Both the position numbers and the translations under genes were made by a program. From Rhodopseudomonas_A palustris_F (GTDB lineage: Bacteria > Pseudomonadota > Alphaproteobacteria > Rhizobiales > Xanthobacteraceae), in contig NC_007925.1 of NCBI RefSeq assembly GCF_000013745.1, positions 1,612,001 to 1,676,000 of the forward strand: a DNA stretch of 64,000 nucleotides. Direction: 5' to 3'. Shown here piece after piece: positions 1 to 6,277 of the stretch (its first letter is position 1; each line of letters opens with the position of its first letter). The notes beneath the pieces were generated by a model. The model saw only the letters and a list, made by a program, of their open reading frames with translations. It made no database searches and had not been told where the DNA came from.

Positions 1-1
1 G

Positions 2-91
2 AAGAAGCCGCGCAACGCCACGTTCGATCAGTTGCCGAAGGAGCTCGTAATTGCCGTTGCTCCGGGTGAGTTCAATGCGATGACGTGTTGA
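2..91 (+). CDS. C-terminal fragment of an unidentified protein
   Basis: An open frame enters from the left edge of the window and stops with TGA at 89-91, giving 29 residues that end in PGEFNAMTC. The start lies outside the window. The fragment is too short to assign to a family. It is called coding only because it is open to the edge and is followed by repeat-rich non-coding DNA. It could be chance. Confidence 0.3.
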   Translation, partial: KKPRNATFDQLPKELVIAVAPGEFNAMTC

Positions 92-227
92 GCCCAACAC
101 ATCGTGGCCGCGCTCGTCGCGGCCGTCCACGGAAACAGCTACGGCGTTGCTCGTGGGTGTGGATGGCCGGGACAAGCCCGCCATGACGCGGAGAGGGTGG
201 TGGTGATCGAGCAGCGCCCCTCAGCGG

Positions 228-344
228 GTCGTCCCTGCGCACGCAGGGACCCATCACCCCTGGCGTTCGAGATGAAGAACTCCTCGTCGCTAACGCTCAA
301 CCGAGACTCCGCGCCGTATGGGTCCCTGCGTGCGCAGGGACGAC
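228..344. repeat. Inverted pair of a GTCCCTGCG palindromic repeat
   Basis: A 26-bp sequence at 228-253 occurs again as its reverse complement at 319-344. Each copy is itself a near-palindrome (GTCCCTGCG followed by CGCAGGGAC). The pair could therefore form two small hairpins or one large cruciform around a 65-bp spacer. Similar GTCCCTGCG elements are scattered in Bradyrhizobium-group genomes. The rest of 92-415 shows no convincing gene. Confidence 0.7.
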
Positions 345-415
345 TCGTTGAAACGCGGTGCCTTTCAGGGCGAAGGCCGCGCGCCACCAGGCCACGATCT
401 CTCAGTGCTTAGCTC

Positions 416-841
416 TCAGTGCCGCACCACCAGCACCGAGCAGGTGGCGTAGCGCACCACGTGGCCGGCGTTGGAGCCCAAGAAGTAGGTGCGCATCGCC
501 GGGCGGTGCGAGGTCATCACGATCAGGTCGGCGCCGACCGCGGTGGCCTCTTCCAGCACCTCGTGATAGACGCCGCCCTGCCGCACCGCGGTGGAAATCT
601 TGCCCGGCGCGATGCCGGATTCCTGGGCGATGATGGCGAGCGCCTGTTCGGAGGTTTGCCGCTGCTGGCCGTCGAAATCCGCCGGGACGTATTCGGCCAG
701 CATCACCGGGGTCATCTGCAGCACGTTCAACAGCCGCACGCTGGCGTCGTAGGTCTTGGCCAGCGTCGCCGCGGTGTCCAGCGCAGGTTTGGTCAGGTCG
801 GTGTCGGACAGGTCGATCGGCACCAGAATGGATTTGAACAT
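416..841 (-). CDS. Universal stress protein (UspA family)
   Basis: This 141-aa single-domain Usp protein begins MFKSILVPID, the usual first strand of the family. It ends with a GSNAG...SVLVV segment resembling the G-2x-G-9x-G(S/T) nucleotide-binding loop. The domain fills the whole protein, which is normal for a single Usp. The start at 841 is chosen because a strong GGAGGCGGAG ribosome site lies just upstream; an in-frame extension to 889 has no better signal. Family members are cytoplasmic and bind ATP or sense stress. The precise role here is unknown. It stands alone beside repeat DNA. Confidence 0.88.
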   Translation of the reverse strand: MFKSILVPIDLSDTDLTKPALDTAATLAKTYDASVRLLNVLQMTPVMLAEYVPADFDGQQRQTSEQALAIIAQESGIAPGKISTAVRQGGVYHEVLEEATAVGADLIVMTSHRPAMRTYFLGSNAGHVVRYATCSVLVVRH

Positions 842-967
842 CTCCGCCTCCATGGCCGTGGATCGCCGCAACCGGGCGCGATCCAGCAAGCTGGGTCTAT
901 CACAACTGGTTCCGGAATTCCTTGATCGTGCGAGACAACCGCGCGCTTGAAATCAGGCGCTCAACGG

Positions 968-1105
968 CGTGCCCCGGACGCAGTGCAGCGCGCCGCTTGA
1001 GCGGCGTGGTGCGCTGCAGATCCGGGCCGTTACGGAGGCCGTCTTTGCAGCGGTCCCGGGTCTGCGGAGCAGCGCCAAGGGCGCTGCCTCCTCGCCCGGG
1101 ACACG
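968..1105 (+). repeat. Dispersed repeat family A, copy 1
   Basis: This is a roughly 138-bp non-coding element. It starts GTGCCCCGGACGC and has a central GCCGTTACGG block, a GGTCCCGG block and a CCGGGACAC end. Five more copies of the same layout lie at 3228, 44171, 54631, 58909 and 60426. Its paired CCGG-rich segments can fold into hairpins. It fills most of the gap between the stress-protein gene and the phosphatase gene. Confidence 0.8.
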
Positions 1106-1125
1106 ATGCCGCAAGCGTCGGCACC

Positions 1126-1665
1126 TCAATGGCCGTGCGGGGCCTTCAACAGCTTCGGGGTCATGTACTGCGTCAGCCGGCCGCCGCCGAAGCTGGCGTC
1201 GCCCCAGTGCTTGATGGCAAAATCGATCACCGCGACCGCCGCGGTCGGCATGTTGCCGGGCAGCGGCTTGTGCTCGGTGCCGCCTTTGCTGCAGCTCAAG
1301 CCCAGCGCCAGTTCGTGCAGCCCTGGATTATGCCCGATCAGCAGGATCAGCTGCGGATGGCCGGGCACCTCGCGGAGGATGCCGAGCATCGTCGCCGGGG
1401 TCGCGGAATAGAGCTCGGCGAGATGCGCCACGTTGGGCTGCGGCGCGTCGGCCGGGATCTGGTCGCCGACGATCGCCCAGGTCTGCTGCGCCCGCACCGC
1501 GCTCGACACCAGCACCAGTTCGGGCCGCAGCTGCTGGCCGATCAGCCAGCCGCCGATCGCGGCGGCGTCCTCGCGGCCGCGGTCGTCGAGCCGGCGGTCG
1601 TGGTCCTTGCCGCTTGGCGCGTCGGACTCGGTCTTGGCGTGACGCAGCAGGATCAATCGGCGCAT
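1126..1665 (-). CDS. SixA-like phosphohistidine phosphatase (histidine phosphatase superfamily)
   Basis: The protein is 179 aa. It opens with RRLILLRHAKT, the catalytic RHAK variant of the RHG motif typical of SixA-type phosphatases. A second active-site histidine lies in LLIGHNPGLHEL. SixA enzymes remove phosphate from histidine on phosphotransfer proteins, so a signalling or PTS role is plausible, but the substrate cannot be read from sequence. The ATG at 1665 is chosen because the longer reading begins with an isolated TTG. Divergent from the FAD oxidoreductase at 1780. Confidence 0.85.
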   Translation of the reverse strand: MRRLILLRHAKTESDAPSGKDHDRRLDDRGREDAAAIGGWLIGQQLRPELVLVSSAVRAQQTWAIVGDQIPADAPQPNVAHLAELYSATPATMLGILREVPGHPQLILLIGHNPGLHELALGLSCSKGGTEHKPLPGNMPTAAVAVIDFAIKHWGDASFGGGRLTQYMTPKLLKAPHGH

Positions 1666-1779
1666 GGCGCGTTCTCGGATCGGCAAAGACGGGAAGGATC
1701 AGTTCGGACCTGCGGATTAATCGAGAAGCGGGCACAGGACAAGGTGACAAGCCGCCGACCGGTCCGGTAAGTAAATCGG

Positions 1780-3204
1780 ATGACCAGCGAGACCGCGACC
1801 GTTCCCGGCACGATCGATGCGCCGGCCGCCTTGGCCCCGCCGGCCTTGGCCGTGCAACCGCGGCCGCGGCTCGGCTTCGATCTCGACGTCGACGTCTGCG
1901 TGATCGGCGCCGGCCTCGCCGGGCTGACGGTGGCGCGCGAGGCGGCGCGGGGCGGGCTCAGCGTCGCGGTGCTGGAGGGCCGGTACACCGGCTGGAACGC
2001 CTCCGGCCATCAACTCGGCACGGTGATGCCGGGGTTCGGCCAGCCGATCGGCCAGCTGATCGAGCGGATCGGCTTCGAGCCGACCCGCGAGCTGTGGACG
2101 CTGGCGAAGGACGGCGCCGACTATGTCCGCGCCACCGCGGAATTGATCCCCGGCCTGACGCCGACCGCGGGCGCGCTCGAGGTGTCCAATGTCGAGATCG
2201 GCGACAAGCTGATCAGCCGGCTGCAGATGCTCGGCGAGGATTTCGGCACCGAGGTCGAAGGCTGGCAGGTCGACCGGGTGCGCCAGGTGCTGCGGACCGA
2301 GCGCTATTTCCATGCGGTGCATTATCCGACCGCGTTCCAGCTCGACGGCCGCCGCTATCTGCATGGCCTCGCCGACCTCGCGGTCGCGGCCGGCGCCCGG
2401 ATCTACGAAGACACCCCGGCGATCAGCATCGATCCGGCCGGCATCCGCAAGCGCATCTTCACCCCGCAGGCCCGGCTGCGCGCCGCGCATATCGTGCTGG
2501 CCGGCAACGTCCATCTCGGCGCGCCGCTGCAGCTTCTGTCGGATACGCTGTTGCCGGTGTGGCGCTATGCCGCCCTGACCGCGCCGCTCGGCGAGAAACT
2601 GGCGCAGGCGATCAGCTTTGCCGGGTCGGTGACCGACACCGACGGCATCGATCACTACCGCATCGTCGACGGCGACCGGCTGTTGTGGTCGAGCCCGGAG
2701 ACCACCTTTGCGGTGAAGCCGGAGCGTTTCGAAGCCGTGATCGCCCGGCGGATCCGCACCATCTACCCGCAACTCGGCCAAGTGCCGATCGAGAAGGTGT
2801 GGAGCGGCACGATCGGCCAGACCGTGCACGGCATGCCGCAGATCGGGCAATTGCGCCCGGGGCTGTGGGTGGCGAGCGGCTTCGGCCGCCAGGGCCTCAA
2901 CACCACGGCGATGGCCGGACAATTGATCGCGCAGGGCCTGCTCGCCGGCGACGAGCGCTGGAAGGCGTTCTCGCCCTACGAATTGGTGTGGGCGGGGGGG
3001 CGGATCGGCCGCGTCGCCGGGCAATTGATCAGCAGCGCGATGCGCGGCAACGCCGCGGTGCAGGGGCTGTTGGCGCGCCGGCGCGAGCGGGCACGGGCGC
3101 GCGACTTGATCAACGAGGTCCGCCGCCAGATGGCCCGCAGCGCCGCGCTGAAGGTGCGCCAGGAACCGCGGCTGCCGGACGGCGGCGGCCCGGGCGAGGG
3201 CTGA
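1780..3204 (+). CDS. FAD-dependent oxidoreductase, DAO/PuuB-like
   Basis: The 474-aa protein has a dinucleotide-binding motif near residue 40 (VCVIGAGLAGLTVAREAA). Next comes a W-N-A-S-G-H element typical of D-amino-acid-oxidase-like enzymes, and a late GLWVASGFGRQGLNTT FAD-contact segment. The closest known type is gamma-glutamylputrescine oxidase (PuuB) and related amine oxidases. The oxidised amine is not predictable. The N-terminal ~35 residues are Ala/Pro-rich, so a slightly later start is possible. It stands alone with repeat A downstream, and the 3' part contains a run of seven G at 2994-3000. Confidence 0.82.
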   Translation: MTSETATVPGTIDAPAALAPPALAVQPRPRLGFDLDVDVCVIGAGLAGLTVAREAARGGLSVAVLEGRYTGWNASGHQLGTVMPGFGQPIGQLIERIGFEPTRELWTLAKDGADYVRATAELIPGLTPTAGALEVSNVEIGDKLISRLQMLGEDFGTEVEGWQVDRVRQVLRTERYFHAVHYPTAFQLDGRRYLHGLADLAVAAGARIYEDTPAISIDPAGIRKRIFTPQARLRAAHIVLAGNVHLGAPLQLLSDTLLPVWRYAALTAPLGEKLAQAISFAGSVTDTDGIDHYRIVDGDRLLWSSPETTFAVKPERFEAVIARRIRTIYPQLGQVPIEKVWSGTIGQTVHGMPQIGQLRPGLWVASGFGRQGLNTTAMAGQLIAQGLLAGDERWKAFSPYELVWAGGRIGRVAGQLISSAMRGNAAVQGLLARRRERARARDLINEVRRQMARSAALKVRQEPRLPDGGGPGEG

Positions 3205-3227
3205 GAATACGCCTTGGCAATGAGAGC

Positions 3228-3363
3228 GTGCCCCGGCCGAAAGCGCACCCGCCGCGTTTGCGACGCGGTGCTCTGAAGAGCCGGGGCCGTTACGGACCGT
3301 GTCGCTCGTCACGGTCCCGGCTCGCGTCGCAGCGCAAGAGCGCTGCTCGGCGTCCGGGACACC
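3228..3363 (+). repeat. Dispersed repeat family A, copy 2
   Basis: Same layout and orientation as the element at 968: GTGCCCCGG start, GCCGGGGCCGTTACGG centre, GGTCCCGG block and GTCCGGGACAC end. It occupies the gap between the FAD oxidoreductase and msrB. No other structure is visible in 3205-3503 apart from the msrB ribosome site. Confidence 0.8.
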
Positions 3364-3503
3364 AGGCTGCAATAGATTGAGAGGCTCGCGACAATGTGAG
3401 TGTGCGGCGGCGGGGCGGGTGTAACTTCGGCGGTCCGGATGCGTATCTGCAAGACCAACCCAGTTCCGCGCCCGCGCGGCGCCCGCATTGCAACGGAGAC
3501 ATC

Positions 3504-4004
3504 ATGATGGACCGGCGTTTACTGCTCGCTTCGGTGGCGAGCCTGGCCGCGCTGCTCGGGTTCCGCTGGCTGCGGCCGTCGGAGGCGCGGGCCGCTGAGA
3601 AATTCGAGATCGAGAAAACCCCGGAGCAGTGGAAGCAGCAGCTGACCCCGATGCAGTACCATATCCTGCGCGAGGAGGGCACCGAACGGCCCGGCTCCAG
3701 CCCGCTGTTGAAGGAACACCGCAAGGGTACCTTCGCCTGCGCCGGCTGCGACCTGCCGCTATTTGCCTCCGAAACCAAGTTCGAAAGCGGCACCGGCTGG
3801 CCGAGCTTCTATCAGCCGCTGCCGAACGCGGTCGGCGAGCGCAAGGATTCCACGCTGGGCATGAGCCGCACCGAGATCCATTGCCGGCGCTGCGGCGGCC
3901 ATCTCGGCCATGTGTTCGACGACGGCCCGAAGCCGACCGGCTTACGCTACTGCATGGACGGCTTCGCGCTGGTGTTTCACCCGGCCACGGCGGGGGCGAG
4001 CTGA
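3504..4004 (+). CDS. msrB: Peptide-methionine (R)-S-oxide reductase MsrB, Tat-exported
   Basis: The 166-aa MsrB reduces methionine-R-sulfoxide. A twin-arginine signal (MDRRLLLAS followed by a hydrophobic run, ending SEARA near residue 30) indicates export to the periplasm. The SelR domain has both zinc CxxC pairs (CAGC and CRRC), the GTGWPSF motif and the catalytic-cysteine motif RYCMDG. The ATG at 3504 follows GGAGAC at the right distance. The last 207 bp, including the stop, recur at 5472-5678 behind an inserted two-gene cassette, so this is the complete copy of a partly duplicated gene. The neighbouring cassette is on the opposite strand. Confidence 0.95.
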   Translation: MMDRRLLLASVASLAALLGFRWLRPSEARAAEKFEIEKTPEQWKQQLTPMQYHILREEGTERPGSSPLLKEHRKGTFACAGCDLPLFASETKFESGTGWPSFYQPLPNAVGERKDSTLGMSRTEIHCRRCGGHLGHVFDDGPKPTGLRYCMDGFALVFHPATAGAS

Positions 4005-4010
4005 GCGGGA
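3804..4010 (+). repeat. Direct repeat copy 1: 3' end of msrB
   Basis: These 207 bp match 5472-5678 with only three mismatches and no gaps. The match begins inside msrB at the sequence encoding SFYQPLP and ends six bases past the stop codon. The two copies bracket a 1461-bp insert (4011-5471) carrying the HEPN cassette. Confidence 0.97.
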
Positions 4011-4027
4011 ATCCGCTACGTCGAGGA

Positions 4028-4465
4028 TCAAAATTTCTCCACCAAGGTTTCGAGATGATCGAGCCAGGCCGACACATCACTGACCTCGCCGGGTAACTTC
4101 TTATAGTTGTGGGCGGCCTCGTTCCTTATGTCGTAATCCCTCTTCAATTGGCCGAGCGTTGCCTGATCGCCGAAAAAGATCACCTCGAGCTTCCTTCGAA
4201 GCGAGAATGCTTTGATATTGTCGAGGACGTACCTCCAACCTATGCCGTCAACCGTCTTGGCGCGGGCATCCGCTTCAATCCGTTCTTCGGCTTCCTTGCG
4301 GGCGAGAAATTCAAACTGGGCCCATCCCAGAAGATAAAAGGCAACATTGACTGCAGACTGACAGTCCCTGATCTGCTGGGCATTTCCCTTCTTCTCAAGG
4401 AGCTGCTGATCGAGGAGGGCCTTCACCCGATCAAACGCCAGCTTGGTTTCGTTCAGCTTGCTCAC
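4028..4465 (-). CDS. HEPN-type putative RNase, copy 1
   Basis: The 145-aa protein is predicted to be all-helical. An R-N-E-A-A-H motif at residues 114-119 fits the R-x4-6-H signature of HEPN RNases. An upstream helix (YLLGWAQFEFLARKEAE, about residues 44-60) matches the second core helix of that fold. It is homologous to the protein at 40015-40470 (shared Q-F-E helix, G-W, and YxIRNxxAH). Its GTG start overlaps the stop of the upstream nuclease-like gene (GTGA), so the two are translationally coupled. HEPN proteins are usually toxins or defence effectors that cut RNA; that role here is inferred. Base composition is visibly lower in GC than the flanks. Confidence 0.75.
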   Translation of the reverse strand: MSKLNETKLAFDRVKALLDQQLLEKKGNAQQIRDCQSAVNVAFYLLGWAQFEFLARKEAEERIEADARAKTVDGIGWRYVLDNIKAFSLRRKLEVIFFGDQATLGQLKRDYDIRNEAAHNYKKLPGEVSDVSAWLDHLETLVEKF

Positions 4466-5406
4466 AGAGCCTCGGCCGCATCAAGAATTCTCAGAAAGGC
4501 CGCTTGGCTCCATGGTTCGAAACTGCGCTCCGCTTTGTTCGTCAGAACTGACCAGTTTGGCGGGTCGAGAGGACGAGCCAGATCCAGCAGGAGCGTTGTT
4601 TCTCGGGTTGAAATAATGTCAATTCGGCCATTCGAGCCAAATACCCAAAGGCCCACCGGGACGAAACTCAAGAGCGACCTTCCATGTTTGCTCAGATCGA
4701 GAATTCTCAACTCGCGGTCCGGAACGGCGTAGGCTTGCATGAGTTCTTCGGACATCCTGACCGTCCGGGACTGGTCGATGACGACGTCGAGTCCGGCCGA
4801 CCATCCTGCGATATTTGCATAAAGATCGTCGATGCGTTTCCCCCAATCGGCAACCCGACTCTCCACAACTGATCGATCGAACGTGCTGCCATCCTGGTTG
4901 AACTGCCAGACATTGAGGGGCTGCAGCACAATGGATTGGAAGTGGCCGTCTTCGCCAATCGTCACAATGTGGAGATTGAGCCGCTCGATATTGAAGTTCC
5001 AGATTTCCGGAACTCCCAAGCCGGATGCTTGAATTTCACCCAACCGGGCAATATTCTGGTCCAACTCGCGAGAAGTGAAATCGCGGGTCCGGATCTTGAT
5101 TTCCACCAGGGACATCGATCCGTCGGGGTAGACGATTTCGATATCCCATCCGTGGTCCGGGCCGCCTGCAGGCTTTACTTCCGCGCCGTCGACAACGACG
5201 CTTCTTTCGAGACGTGCCGCCGGAAATTCGTACTCGTCGCTTACGCGTTCTGAGAAGGGTAGGTGAACATCCTCCGGCCCAAGTAAGCGACCGCCGGGCA
5301 ACGCGCGACGGTTGCCAAAAACGACGTAGCGGTTGCCAATATTCGCCAGCACTTGCCGCCTGGCGGGGTCCTTCGCTGCAATGGCTGTTTTTGCGATGGT
5401 TTCCAT
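4462..5406 (-). CDS. PD-(D/E)xK-like protein with C-terminal LWVxGxNGRID domain
   Basis: The 314-aa protein has two parts. The N-terminal part (about 1-175) holds PDHGWDIEI at 83-91 and VEIKIRT at 101-107. These give D88, E102 and K104 in the spacing of a PD-(D/E)xK nuclease core. The C-terminal part (about 180-312) is homologous to the whole 147-aa protein at 39570-40013: RVxDW, EELMQxYxVP, LWVxGxNGRID, TxxxDLA and PxW are shared. A HEPN protein follows in an overlapping frame. No annotated family was recognised. Nuclease activity is inferred from three residues only. Placed inside the insert bracketed by the msrB duplication. Confidence 0.7.
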   Translation of the reverse strand: METIAKTAIAAKDPARRQVLANIGNRYVVFGNRRALPGGRLLGPEDVHLPFSERVSDEYEFPAARLERSVVVDGAEVKPAGGPDHGWDIEIVYPDGSMSLVEIKIRTRDFTSRELDQNIARLGEIQASGLGVPEIWNFNIERLNLHIVTIGEDGHFQSIVLQPLNVWQFNQDGSTFDRSVVESRVADWGKRIDDLYANIAGWSAGLDVVIDQSRTVRMSEELMQAYAVPDRELRILDLSKHGRSLLSFVPVGLWVFGSNGRIDIISTRETTLLLDLARPLDPPNWSVLTNKAERSFEPWSQAAFLRILDAAEAL

Positions 5407-5471
5407 CGGGCTATTCTAATCGCGCCCGCGGGAAGCCGCAAAGCGAATCGCAGATCGCGAAAAAATCCGAC

Positions 5472-5672
5472 AGCTTCTATCAGCCGCTGCCGAACGCGGT
5501 CGGCGAGCGCAAGGATTCGACGCTGGGCATGACCCGAACCGAGATCCATTGCCGGCGCTGCGGCGGCCATCTCGGCCATGTGTTCGACGACGGCCCGAAG
5601 CCGACCGGCTTACGCTACTGCATGGACGGCTTCGCGCTGGTGTTTCACCCGGCCACGGCGGGGGCGAGCTGA
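5472..5672 (+). pseudogene. msrB: Truncated 3' fragment of msrB (direct repeat copy 2)
   Basis: A 5'-truncated second copy of the last 200 nt of msrB, in frame through the RYCMDG motif to TGA. It lacks the Tat signal, the first zinc CxxC and GTGWP, so it cannot be functional. Three differences from the intact copy are seen: two are synonymous and one changes Ser to Thr. That pattern suggests an allele from a related strain more than local decay. Homology ends at 5678. The opposite-strand gene at 5645-5959 terminates inside this fragment. Confidence 0.9.
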
Positions 5673-5959
5673 GCGGGAGCGCCGGTCCGCTTCGACAGCG
5701 CCCGCCAATGTTCGGTGGCGGCGACCGCCACGGTCCAGAGCCGCTCGGCGGGCTGGCCGCGATGCAGCGCTTTGGCGTAATCGCACACCGCCAGGAAAGC
5801 CGTCGAACGCGCCTCGTCGAGTTCCAGCGGGTGCGCGCGGCCGTCGCCGCCGACCAGCCGGGTCAGTCGCTTCAGCATCGGCAGCGCGGTCTGCGGCGCT
5901 TCAGAAGCCGCCTGATGCAGGCACTGCCAGACGTGTTGGGCGATCTCGAACTCACTCAT
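5645..5959 (-). CDS. Small conserved-looking hypothetical protein upstream of flgE
   Basis: The 104-aa protein begins MSEFEIAQHVWQCLHQAA. It looks cytoplasmic and mostly helical, with no signal or membrane segment. Codon use is GC-rich like the core genes. Its last nine codons and stop lie antisense to the msrB fragment, so before the cassette inserted it overlapped the true msrB tail-to-tail. Start at 5959 is chosen because upstream in-frame sequence reads as low-complexity non-coding DNA. Function unknown. Position next to flgE may suggest a flagellar link, but nothing in the sequence shows it. Confidence 0.6.
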   Translation of the reverse strand: MSEFEIAQHVWQCLHQAASEAPQTALPMLKRLTRLVGGDGRAHPLELDEARSTAFLAVCDYAKALHRGQPAERLWTVAVAATEHWRALSKRTGAPAQLAPAVAG

Positions 5960-6190
5960 CCCGGCATCTCGCTCCGTTCGGTCGCTGCCAAATGTCACGG
6001 TTTGGGTTTCGCCGCCGTGATTTCGCTCAAAGCCGGCGCGATCGCCGCGGCCAATCCGGGGCCGCGTTTCAGCGAGCCGGGCGTGGAGCGCCAGCTTTCC
6101 CCGGCAAATATTACCCCGCTCGGCAATTCCCGCCCCGGTCTTTGACCCGGGGAGATTTGTAACACTCTGAAACAACTCGGAAAGATGCGT

Positions 6191-6206
6191 TGGCACGAGC
6201 CTTGCG
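6191..6206 (+). promoter_or_regulatory. Sigma-54 (RpoN) promoter of flgE
   Basis: TGGCACG at 6191-6197, four bases, then TTGC at 6202-6205 matches the -24/-12 consensus TGGCACG-N4-TTGC exactly. It lies about 70 bp before the flgE start. Hook genes in Caulobacter and relatives use sigma-54 with FlbD and FliX, and a fliX gene is present at 24395. The upstream part of this 317-bp gap (5960-6190) shows no other clear signal. Confidence 0.85.
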
Positions 6207-6277
6207 AGGAGCAGCTTCGATGCGGCTCCTTCGTGGGCATAACCGGCAGCCGCCCGGATCGAGTTGGAGACGATGTA

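Noticed and set aside
2994..3000. G7 tract in the FAD oxidoreductase as a phase-variation switch
   Set aside because: The tract is short, lies in a high-GC gene near its 3' end, and the frame is intact. No other sign of contingency.
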